Part shown: positions 51,725 to 60,189 of the stretch, piece by piece | How positions within the stretch are numbered: the first letter of the stretch is position 1 | Layout of the letters: the number at the start of each line of letters is the position of its first letter | NCBI GenBank assembly: GCA_964019335.1 | Contig: OZ025681.1 | Location: 186,001-250,000, forward strand | DNA: 64,000 bases | Reading direction: 5' to 3' | From: Diplonema japonicum | Lineage: Eukaryota > Euglenozoa > Diplonemea > Diplonemida > Diplonemidae | The notes under the pieces: model-generated | The model's input: only the letters and a program-made list of their open reading frames with translations | Database searches by the model: none | Told to the model about the DNA's origin: nothing | Program-made: the position numbers and the translations under genes

Positions 51725-52615
51725 TTTCCCCTCTATTCTTTTCTTTTTTCTTTTTTTTCTTTTTGAAAAACTGTGATGCACTTATTGTTACGGGGGGAAA
51801 CAAAAAGGAAAGGGGGGGGGGGAAGAATATAATGACGCAAAAGAATACAAAACTATTCAGGACACCAAGGTGTTGACGCATTCCACTACCTCCTGCCAAC
51901 ATATTTCATTTTCAGAAGGGAGGGGGGATAAAAGAGAAACTTGTATAAAAGAAACTCAATCTATTCTCTGCGGTTGCATTTTTTTTGGTGCCGTTTATAA
52001 AAAAGAAAAAGCAAATGGTAGCTTGAAGTATATCTCAAGTTGACATGTTTTTGCGCGCAAAGAGCTCATTACGCTGCCATCAACTAGTTTCTTTTAGTCT
52101 CTTTTTTAAAACAGCAAAAAAAGAAAAATAAAGCAGTAAAGTGGTGAGGTGGGAAATAGTAAAAAAATGAGAGAAACTCCAATTCTTCTTTTTTTCTTTT
52201 TTTTTTTTCTTCTTTCTTACGTCTAGTTTCTGTAAAAATAAAACAGAATCATGTCCAAGTCAAGATGAAGTTGTACCCCGCTTTTTCCCTCATAAACCCA
52301 ATATCTAGTAAATCCTAAAACGATCCTGAAGAAAAGCTTCGGGGTTGCAAGGTATGTATATAACAACATTCTCTCCAGGACACTATTCCTTTCTACAGAC
52401 AAAGATTAATGAAGATCTATAGTAATTAGTTGGTAAAAAAAAAAAAGAGTCAGCTTGCCCTTCTTTCTCGATGTTTTCTGCAAGATTGGGGGTTTTATCC
52501 TGCAAAAGGAACAACGCTTGCCCACAAGTTACGCTTGGGGGGGTTTTTTTTTATCATATTTCTTTTTTGTTTTTACTTAAGCTTTCTGATGAAATGGGAG
52601 AAATAAAAAAAATAG
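51725..52615. other. intergenic up to the TIR element
   Basis: Upstream leader of copy 9, A/T-rich spacer, a partial block Q (about 52370-52440), and the 3' flank of an array unit interrupted at 52615 by the inserted element. No gene. Confidence 0.65.
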
Positions 52616-52841
52616 CGCTCTATATTCGCTAAGTGACCCACCAGAACCCGCATTTTGAAGAGCTAAAAAAAATTTTAATTGCTTTTTCTAGGGCTGGAAT
52701 GGATTTATTTGCGTCCGGGGCCCAATGTTCGACATATGGAATTTCTTTTTGTAATAAAAATCTTTTTTGGTGATTTGCCTTACTTTGTACTATACAAAAT
52801 GAAAGGAAGCAGCTCCGGTGGAAAAAACACAGCACAAGTGG

Positions 52842-52945
52842 GGTTCGAACCCTGATGAAAAAACCACTGCGTCGGGATTCGAACCGCGACTCCTGGAACA
52901 AGGGGGCCTGACAGGTGAGCACGGTAACCACTCTACCACACAGGA
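52842..52945 (-). pseudogene. tRNA-like sequence (tRNA-Asp-related), possible SINE head
   Basis: On the minus strand: TGGTAGAGTGGTTACC resembles a pol III A box and D arm, CACCTGTCAGGC resembles a tRNA-Asp anticodon region (GTC), and GCGGTTCGAATCCCG contains a canonical B box. Possible acceptor arms TCCTGTG and CGCAGTG pair at six of seven positions. The T stem has an inserted base, and the anticodon stem does not pair, so it is unlikely to be a functional tRNA. A second B-box-like GGGTTCGAACCC lies just downstream (52850). Confidence 0.5.
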
Positions 52946-53159
52946 ATTCAAAACTCTGACCCCCATCTTTACTCAGGCATCCGCATAGTGAGTGAGTAGG
53001 TTCCCTTCTTTCCACATCAGATATCCTCCACGATACACACTCACGACGTGCCTCAGCCCATCAACACTGTGATGAAATAAACACAGAATAAGAGATGAGA
53101 TAAAGGAGGTTCCTGTTCTGGAACGTCCTTGTCTACTTATCTCTACTTATCTACCCCTT

Positions 53160-53480
53160 TCCCTGTTCTCGAGTTCCATTGTGGTGACTCGTCTTCCTCG
53201 GTCCGTCGTACTACTCCAGCTTCCTGAGCTACTTGATAATGTCTTCTCCGTGCTTCATCATCAGGCTCCCGCTCACGTGCTTCTTCAGCTCCTACCACTC
53301 AGGTGGTGTGCATGAGCGTTTCCTTCCGTTATCTGTTCCAGGGGTGCGTCGGGTACGTTTCTAGCATTCTCTTGTCCTGGAGAAGCTGGTCTCGTTTTGC
53401 CACCACTTCCAGCAAGTTGTACTGCGTCTTCCTCAGCCGGTGTTGGTGTGATCGGTGACCAACACAGAATAATGATGAAA
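53160..53480 (-). pseudogene. degraded LINE ORF2 fragment
   Basis: One minus-strand frame reads QYNLLEVVAKRDQLLQDKRM, then LETYPTHPWNR, matching QRYLLDVVTRRDARAAERS and RILTTNPWDE of the LINE. After frameshifts the fragment continues with a YDGPRKTS-like peptide and the DNA GTCACCACAATGGAACTC, which in another frame encodes VTTMEL as in the LINE (TSVTTMELA). It is nested in the TIR element. Confidence 0.7.
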
Positions 53481-53609
53481 AGAAACTAGTACACTGAAGA
53501 GGAGGGGTCACCAGAAAAATCTGTTGTTTCTTCAGACGCTTGATCCACCCGAAGTAGAACAGCAGAAGGGAGGAGGAGGAAGGGGGGGGAGGTACTGATG
53601 TCTTCTTCT

Positions 53610-53960
53610 TTACTTTCTGTTGTCGCTACTGTCTTTGCTGCTGCTACTGCTGTTACTGTTGTTGCTGCTGCGTTGAGGAGGTTGTCCATGTCCTCTGTTG
53701 TGCCTCGGGTGGCCCTCCTCTGCTTCCTCGGTCTTGTGCTTCTTGTACAAGATGAGGCTGGGGTGCCATCCTTTGTTTTTGCCTGCATATGGCACTTCCA
53801 CTCTGTCTGCTCTGAGATCTCACTTCTTGCCCTCTTTTGTGTAGTGGACCCGGTAGTGGAGCTCCTTGTGGCTGTACTCCGCTATCGCGATCCTGTCCAT
53901 CCGGAGTCCTCGTTGTCTGAGGCTCTCTGCTGGCTGGAAGGGCTTGCTTGGTCAGGAAGA
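53610..53960 (-). other. coding-like DNA inside the TIR element, unrecognised
   Basis: Minus-strand frames give RMDRIAIAEYSHKELHYRVH then YTKEGKK and a stop, and in the continuation DRVEVPYAGKNKGWHPSLIL. Composition is coding-like, but I recognise no family. It includes a CTG/CTA-type trinucleotide tract at about 53625-53682. Possibly a decayed gene of the element or a captured host fragment. Confidence 0.35.
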
Positions 53961-54267
53961 TGCTGGCTTCTGGGATCGAACCTGTTAACCATGTTTTTCA
54001 AAGGAAAAGTGCCCAGTTGCACAAGTTTGGCAAAAATGGCCAAAACCCAAAATGGCGACTTCCAAGGTCATTTTGGTTGGCCCTCAATATTTTTTTTTTA
54101 GAAAATTCTTTTTGGAACTTCCTTGGAACTCACCGTTCTTTCATGTTCGACATATGGATTTTTTGAAAAAAAAAAATTCAATGAACCTTTGGGCATTTTT
54201 GACATTTTTTCCCCTATAGCCCCCTATAACCCCTTTGGGACATAGGGCACTTAGCGAATATGGAGCG

Positions 54268-54449
54268 TAGAAAAATAGAAGCAGAATGGATCGTTTTCGG
54301 GAATTAATTCCGTCGATCGGTCTGAAGCTTTTAACCTCTTCTTCTTTCTAAACTTCACTTTTCACGGGAGGAGCCTGGGTACCATCCTGAGGGGGAGGAA
54401 TTTCACCACCCTGGGCAGGATAAGCGTAAACGGGCTCACCAGAATTCGG
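54268..54449 (-). pseudogene. tail-only fragment of an array gene
   Basis: The 3' flank and last 30 or so codons of an array gene (GAGGAGCCTGGGTACCATCC to GGGCTCACCAGAATTC on the plus strand) end abruptly and continue straight into GGGGAGGAATATTAAAAATAG, the 3' flank of copy 10. The ectodomain and TM are missing. It marks a recombination junction between two units. Confidence 0.8.
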
Positions 54450-54554
54450 GGAGGAATATTAAAAATAGAAAAATAGAAGCAGAATGGATCGTTTTCAGAA
54501 ACTAATTCCGGCGATCGGTCTGAAGTTTCCCTTTTTTCTTTTGGACTTCTTCTT

Positions 54555-54974
54555 CTAAACAACTTCAGTTTTCGGAGGAGCCTGGGCACCATCCTGAGGG
54601 GGAGGAACTTCACCACCCTGGGCAGGATAAGCGTAAACGGGTTCAGTAGAATTCGCCTGCTGGGTAGGCTTGTTACAGCAGCACTTGACACAGCAGAAAA
54701 TACAGAGGCCGATCCCAATACACGTCAGCACGCTGCCCACAACAATAAAAGCGATCGAGAAACCAGTCAGCTTGCAGTCGTAGAGGGGCGACACAGTGTT
54801 GCTGTTCCTCTCACAGGTACTCCAAGGGCAGATGCACTTGTACTCAGAATACACCAGTCCTCCCGACGAGAGCTCCCTGTAACAGTAGTCATTCTGCGGG
54901 TTGGTCTCATCACACCCGGAGACAGCAAGAACAAACAGCGACAACACAGCGATAACCTGGTTGATAACGTTCAT
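54555..54974 (-). CDS. six-Cys single-pass membrane protein, array copy 10 (near twin of copy 5)
   Basis: Predicted 139 residues from MNVINQVIAV (54974). It differs from copy 5 (36445-36864) only at NSTEPV versus NSGEPV as far as I can read, with the same SGGLVYSEYKCIC loop, NTVSPLYDC loop and EVPPPQDGAQAPPKTEVV tail. The STEPV variant is shared with copy 12. A candidate acceptor at 55013-55014 (CACACAAG/GTTTTTG) follows a C/T tract, 38 nt upstream. Unit duplication across about 18 kb is the simplest origin. Confidence 0.88.
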   Translation of the reverse strand: MNVINQVIAVLSLFVLAVSGCDETNPQNDYCYRELSSGGLVYSEYKCICPWSTCERNSNTVSPLYDCKLTGFSIAFIVVGSVLTCIGIGLCIFCCVKCCCNKPTQQANSTEPVYAYPAQGGEVPPPQDGAQAPPKTEVV

Positions 54975-55908
54975 TTTCCCCTCTTTTTCTTTTTTTTGTT
55001 TTCTTCAAAAACCTTGTGTGGTGTACTTATTTCACGGAAGCAAAAAAAAGGGGGGGGGGAGAGGGGATAAAATAACACAAAAGAACTATTCCCTTAAAAG
55101 TTAGGAAACGAGACATGGAAAAAGGTGCACAGCCCCACAGCCCTATTCGCAGCAGGGTCAAGGCCATGATACGGACTGCCGTTGGGGAGTGCAATGCCCT
55201 GTTCCCAAGGCAGGCCCTGTGTGGAATAAAGAAAGGGAAAAATTAACACCAAGGTGTTGACGCATTCCGCGACCTCTTCAAAGGGGTCCCGGAGGCGACT
55301 AAGGGAGAAAGAAGAGAATGGTGATGGGTCGGTTCAGAAAGACTTTTGATTTCTCGCGAGTAAGAACGATAAAGTTGTAAAGTGGTCGTGGAAAAAAATG
55401 CACCCAATGCGTGGGGGGGTATTTTGACTATTTTTAGCCATTCGGGGCCACACCGGCCCTTCAAATGCCACGGCGAAATAGCTACCCCGTATTACCTTGG
55501 GGAAATCCCCTAAAAAGCTGACCTGTGTGAGGAAAACAGCAGTGAAAGCAGTGAAGAGTGAGTGACTCGAATGACGAAGAGTGAAATAAAACAACTTACT
55601 TGCCGCCAACTGAGCCTCGTGCAAAAAATTCAGAAACTCGAGTTAAATAATGACTCATAATTTGTAGGCAATAAATAGTTAGTGTTCATCAAATAAAAAA
55701 GAAAGGGTTTTGTAACCCTCGACCCCCTTGGCGGAAATTCTTCTACAGACAAAGATTAAAGAGATTTACAGTAATTAGTTGGTTAAAAACGAGTCAGTTA
55801 AACATTTTTTGTTGTTGTTTTGTGCGCAAACCCGAGATGAGGGGTTCTTTTTGGAACATTTCTTTCTCGATGAGTCAGCTTCCCTCTTTTCTTTTTTAAC
55901 TTCTTCTT
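54975..55908. other. intergenic with repeat R3
   Basis: Leader of copy 10, an unclassified patch at 55120-55330, R3 copy 2 (55415-55680) and a partial block Q (about 55690-55790). No gene. Confidence 0.7.
55415..55680 (+). repeat. dispersed repeat family R3, copy 2
   Basis: GGGGTATTTTGACTATTTTT, GCGAAATAGCTACCCCGTAT, GGGGAAATCCCCTAAAAAGC and CTCGAGTTAAATAATGACTC in the same order as 18600-18790. The segment AATGACGAAGAGTGAAATAA is the inverse of sequence at 18458-18475 in copy 1. Confidence 0.75.
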
Positions 55909-56280
55909 CTAAACAACACTTTTCACGGGAGGAGCCTGGGCACCATAGGCACCACCTTGAGGATAAGCGTAAACGGGCTCACCAGAATTCGCCTGCTGGG
56001 TAGGTTTGTTACAGCAGCACTTGACACAGCAGAAAATACAGAGGCCGATCCCAATACACGTCAGCACGCTGCCCACAACAATAAAAGCGATCGAGAAACC
56101 AGTCAGCTTGCAGTCGTAAGTGCTGCCGCTCCTCTCACAGGTACTCCAAGGGCAGATGCACTTGTACTCAGAATACAGTGCTCCATGGACCACCCTGTAA
56201 CAGTAGTCATTCTGCGGGTTTGTCTCATCACACCCGGAGACAGCAAGAACAAACAGCGACAACACAGCGATAATATTCAT
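55909..56280 (-). CDS. six-Cys single-pass membrane protein, array copy 11 (recombinant ectodomain)
   Basis: Predicted 123 residues from MNIIAVLSLFVLAV (56280); the signal peptide lacks the NVINQ insertion found in copies 2-10. Loop 1 is unique in its first half (CYRVVHGALY), then joins the common SEYKCIC. Loop 2 is the short SGSTYDC type. This pairs a long-type loop 1 with a short-type loop 2, a combination expected from recombination. The tail is minimal (YPQGGAYGAQAPPVKSVV). Confidence 0.87.
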   Translation of the reverse strand: MNIIAVLSLFVLAVSGCDETNPQNDYCYRVVHGALYSEYKCICPWSTCERSGSTYDCKLTGFSIAFIVVGSVLTCIGIGLCIFCCVKCCCNKPTQQANSGEPVYAYPQGGAYGAQAPPVKSVV

Positions 56281-57952
56281 TTTCCGTTCGTTTTTTTTTT
56301 TTTTTTTGGTGCCTTATTTTTTTCCTGTGTTTGAACTTAACAGTGACAACGGGGGAGAAAAAAAACCTTTTCCAAAGATAACTTATTATTGTTGGCAAAG
56401 TGTGGTGCTTTATTTCTTTGTGCGCACGATCGGAATTCTACCAAATAAAAATAGCTCATTACGCTGCCATCAACTAGTAGTTATTCTCGAACATTAATAT
56501 TGTCATAACAAAGAACTAGTTTGAGCGGAAAAGAAAAAGAAAGAGATAAAGGAGGTTCCTGTCTTGGAACGTTCCCCTTGTCTCTATTTATCTACCCCCT
56601 TTCTCCCTTCTGGGGCCTCTGGAAAGAAATGATGAACATGGCCTCAGGGGGCCTGTCCGGAAGATAGCGATGAACGTTGAAAAAAAATGGGGCGAAACGC
56701 TTTAACATCACAGTGGCTATTTTTTTTCCCCATTCCTTTTTGTTTTCTTCTTTTTTCAAAGAAAGTCCTTCAAGGAATAAAAAAAAAAGAGTCGGCTGAT
56801 TATTTGTGCAAGCCGTTTCCACCTACAGTCGCGGTGCACCTGGAGAAGAAAGGGGAGCCCTCGTGGTACTGGACAACACTGTGGGGCCTCGGGGCAGGGG
56901 AGGAGCAGACCCTTCCTGTAGGGGTAAACGCAAGCTGCCTCTACTCTTTTTTGCAATAACAATTCTTTTCAAAAATTTGTTTACTTGTTCCAGCAAAAAA
57001 AAAAAAAGAAAGAAAGGGAGAAAAGAAATATAATTTTTTGATCTTTTTTTTTTTTTTTTTTTTTTTTTTATATATATATATTCTACGGTTTTCTTTTCTT
57101 TTTTTCTCTTTTTGCGTTCTGAAGCATGTATATTACCGCATTGAAGAGAAGAAGAAAAAAAAAGGAAAGAAATACTATTGCGTGTGGTGTGCTCAATCCC
57201 AAGCCGAGGTGCCCCCGGGCGTGCAGCTTGCTGGCGATCACACACAAGGAGGTCAACAGCGAACAACACATCTGATGTACTTCTTTATATCTCTTATGTT
57301 ATCCCAATCACTATAAAAATGAAAAGGGAAAGTAAATAATAATGGTAGCTTTAAGGTGCACATCATTCTTCTGCGCGCACGAGTGAGTAAACAAATAAAA
57401 TTACTCATTACGCTGCCACCAATTAGCTTTTTAGTATCGAACAATACAATTGTCAAAAACAGTAAGAATAAAAGCAGAAAAAGTTGGAAAAAAAATAAAT
57501 GGGAGAACATGTCTGCTTCTATTTTTTTTTTCTTCTTTCTTCCAATTACTGTAAAAAAGAAATCTCCCTTTTTCTATGTATGTATAAAGGTTTTCTTTTT
57601 TTCTTTCCTTAAAAGAGCTGACAGCTTGTTGTTCGAGCTAAGTCGGGGAAAAAGGAATTGTCCCTTTTTGACAGTTTGTGCCAATCGTGTTCACCTACAG
57701 GGTAGGGATAAAGGGACGTGGCCTCTGCTCTTTCTTGAGATACAATTCTTTAGCAAAGAAAAAAAAAAAAAAAACAACTTTTCCATTCCGAGACGCTGCT
57801 CTTTTCAATGGACAAAAGATTAAAGAGATTTACAGTAATCAGTTGATAAAAGAATTCGGCGTTTCTTCTTTATTTTGTAAGTTATTTGATGGGGGGGATA
57901 AATATATAAAAATGGAAGCCTGAAGTTTCCTTCTTCTTTTTAACTTTTTCTT
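56281..57952. other. intergenic with repeats
   Basis: R4 copy (56541-56595), block P (about 56635-56720), an R2-like 3' end (about 56926-56985) and R1 copy 3 (57215-57312), with homopolymers and a short TA tract (57071). No gene. Confidence 0.65.
57215..57312 (+). repeat. dispersed repeat family R1, copy 3
   Basis: CGTGCAGCTTGCTGGCGATC, GAGGTCAACAGCGAACAACA, CATCTGATGTACTTCTTTAT and ATGTTATCCCAATCACT. The last part is closest to copy 2 (24080-24247). Confidence 0.7.
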
Positions 57953-58426
57953 CTAAACAACACTTTGCACGGGAGGAGCCTGGGTACCATCCTGAGGGGG
58001 AGGATAAGCACCATCCTGAGGGGGAGGATAGGCACCATCCTGAGGGGGAGGATAGGCCCCACCCTGAGGGGCACCGCCCTGAGTGGCGGGATAAGCGTAA
58101 ACGGGTTCAGTAGAATTCGCCTGCTGGGTAGGCTTGTTACAGCAGCACTTGACACAGCAGAAAATACAGAGGCCGATCCCAATACACGTCAGCACGCTGC
58201 CCACAACAATAAAAGCGATCGAGAAACCAGTCAGCTTGCAGTCGTAGAGGGGCGACACAGTGTTGCTGTTCCTCTCACAGGTACTCCAAGGGCAGATGCA
58301 CTTGTACTCAGAATACACCAGTCCTCCCGACGAGAGCTCCCTGTAACAGTAGTCATTCTGCGGGTTGGTCTCATCACACCCGGAGACAGCAAGAACAAAC
58401 AGCGACAACACAGCGATAACCTTCAT
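57953..58426 (-). CDS. six-Cys single-pass membrane protein, array copy 12 (repeat tail)
   Basis: Predicted 157 residues from MKVIAVLSLFVLAV (58426), the short signal-peptide form. Ectodomain identical in type to copies 5 and 10 (SGGLVYSEYKCIC, NTVSPLYDC), but the tail is the repeat type of copy 3: ATQGGAPQGGAYPPPQDGAY, repeated GAYPPPQD units and TQAPPVQSVV. It has fewer repeat units than copy 3, so unit number varies. It combines an ectodomain of one lineage with a tail of another. Confidence 0.88.
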   Translation of the reverse strand: MKVIAVLSLFVLAVSGCDETNPQNDYCYRELSSGGLVYSEYKCICPWSTCERNSNTVSPLYDCKLTGFSIAFIVVGSVLTCIGIGLCIFCCVKCCCNKPTQQANSTEPVYAYPATQGGAPQGGAYPPPQDGAYPPPQDGAYPPPQDGTQAPPVQSVV

Positions 58427-59456
58427 TTCTCCTCTTTTCCTTTGTTCCTGTGTTAGCTAACGGGGTAAGATGAAGGGTGGGGGGAGAAAACGACATTCAT
58501 AGAAATTGGAAACCTTCCCGTTTTCTACTTGTCGTGCCCGAGGGGTTGACGTTCCACTGTGCTACTGCCTGTGCGTCGGGGGGGGGGGGGGGGGGAGGTA
58601 TAAGAGACAAAGGAGCTAAAGAAATAAGAAAAGTGATGAATATGAAAGAAGATACGTTGGGAAAAAAAAAAAAACTGGGGCGAAAAACCTTTTAACATCA
58701 CAGTCGGCCTTTTCTTTTTGATTTATTCTTTTTTTTTTTTCTTTCTCATTGTTCAAAGAAAAAAAAAATAAAATAAAATAAAAAAAGTTTTGCGCTCCAA
58801 TTCTCTAAAAAGAAAAACCCACGAAAAGAGAGAGCCAATATGGACAATTTTTTCCAGTCCTCTTAACGGAAGTAAACGGGGATTTCTTTTAGAGATGTGA
58901 TACGCTGGATCATTAACATGGTGGTGTGGGGGGTGTGGGGTAAAGGAGAAGCTTTTAATATATAGCAGGTATGCTTCTTGCCTCTTCGCCTGCAAGCCTA
59001 GAAACTATACTTAAAAAAAGGGGGGGGGATAAAAGGGAAAAAGAAAACTTGAGCATTGCGGCATTAAGTTGCACATTTCAGCCTTAAAATGAAACAGCAA
59101 AATAAAGCAGTAAATAGTTCTTCCTTCTTTCTTCTTTTTACTGTAAAAAGCCTTTTTTTTTTCTTTTCCTGTATAAAAATCTTCATTCGTCTATTTACAA
59201 AATGAGAAAATGTCAGAACATGCCGAGTGAAGCCACTCTATAAACAGCAAAAACAACAATATATTCCTTCAACAAGACAAGATATAAGATAATTTACAGT
59301 AATCAGGTGGTAAATGGTATAAAAAATAAAAATAAAAATAAAAATAAAAAAGCCATAACAAAAATAAAATAAAAAGGGGGTATAAAAAAAATATATATGA
59401 AACGTACCGTCTTCTGTTTTTTTTTTTTTTTCTTTTTTCTTTTTTTTTTTCTTTTT

Positions 59457-59491
<35 letters not shown>

Positions 59492-59619
59492 CGTTCGCTG
59501 CCCTCGAAGTTGCCGAATTTATTCTGGCAGTTTACATTTTGCTTTTTTTTTTTTTTTTTTTTTTTTGTAGAACACGGTACTATATTTTTTTTTTTTTTTT
59601 TTTTCTAACTTTCTTTCTT
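58427..59619. other. intergenic between array copies 12 and 13
   Basis: G run at 58578-58595, degenerate block P (about 58660-58720), long T runs at 59415-59490. No gene. Confidence 0.7.
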
Positions 59620-60111
59620 CTAAGCCGCACATTGCGGGGGAGGAGCCTGGGTACCATCCTGAGGGGCGCCTTCCTGCGGAAGAAGACAGGTACCATCCTG
59701 AGGAGGAAGATAGGTGCCACCCTGAGGGGGATAGGCACCACCCTGAGGATAGGTAGCCTGAGCAGGGTAGACCGCAGCACCAGCCTGAGGGGGATAGGCA
59801 TAAACAAGTTCAGTAGTTGTAGTTTGCTGGGTAGGCTTGTTACAGCAGCACTTGACACAGCAGAAAATACAGAGGCCGATCCCAACACACGTCAGCACGC
59901 TGCCCACAACAATAAAAGCGATTGCGAAACCAGTCAGCTTGCAGTCGTAAGTGCTGCCGCTCCTCTCACAGGTACTCCAAGGGCAAACACAGTCATAGCT
60001 CTTAATCAGGGATCCCGAGAATTCCAAGTAACAGAAATTGCTATCAGGGTTGGTGTCATCACACCCGGAGACAGCAAGAACAAACAGCAACAACACAGCG
60101 ATAACTTTCAT
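59620..60111 (-). CDS. six-Cys single-pass membrane protein, array copy 13 (divergent)
   Basis: Predicted 163 residues from MKVIAVLLLFVLAV (60111). The ectodomain is distinct (CDDTNPDSNFCYLEFSGSLI, then KSYDCVCPWSTCER) with short loop 2 (SGSTYDC). The TM has a substitution (GFAIAFIVVGSVLTCVGIGL). The tail is long and irregular: TTTTELVYAYPPQAGAAVYP, AQATYPQGGAYPPQGGTYLP, PQDGTCLLPQEG. It ends APPPQCAA. Together with copies 1 and 2 at the other end, it shows that array-edge members diverge more than central ones. Confidence 0.86.
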   Translation of the reverse strand: MKVIAVLLLFVLAVSGCDDTNPDSNFCYLEFSGSLIKSYDCVCPWSTCERSGSTYDCKLTGFAIAFIVVGSVLTCVGIGLCIFCCVKCCCNKPTQQTTTTELVYAYPPQAGAAVYPAQATYPQGGAYPPQGGTYLPPQDGTCLLPQEGAPQDGTQAPPPQCAA

Positions 60112-60189
60112 GTTTTCACTCGTTTTTTTTTTTTTTCTTATGTTTTCTTATGTTATTTCCTGTGTTGAACTAACGGGGTAAAAAAAAAA

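Larger units (their letters stand above)
52616..54267. mobile_element. 1.65-kb terminal-inverted-repeat DNA element
   Basis: The ends are 20-bp inverted repeats, CGCTCTATATTCGCTAAGTG at left and the complement of CGCTCCATATTCGCTAAGTG at right (one mismatch). Both are flanked by TAG, a probable 3-bp target duplication. The flanks join to AAAAAAAATAG/AAAAATAGAAGCAGAATGG, which is the uninterrupted sequence in the paralogous unit at about 36325-36375, giving a natural empty site. No transposase frame is visible. The interior carries a tRNA-like sequence, a LINE relic and a trinucleotide tract, so it looks like a non-autonomous element that collected other insertions. ATGTTCGACATATGGA occurs near both ends (52724 and 54143) in direct orientation. 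Confidence 0.85.

Noticed and set aside
52867-52945. Functional tRNA-Asp gene
   Set aside because: The T stem carries an extra base and the anticodon stem does not pair, so only a tRNA-like relic is supported.
53629-53790. Ser/Thr/Asn-rich 100-codon frame and its plus-strand partner inside the TIR element
   Set aside because: Driven by a trinucleotide tract, interrupted by stops in the extended frames; no family recognised.
24903-60111. CRISPR array or bacterial tandem gene cassette
   Set aside because: Units are 1-4 kb with protein genes and eukaryotic signal-peptide and TM architecture; there are no short direct repeats with spacers.
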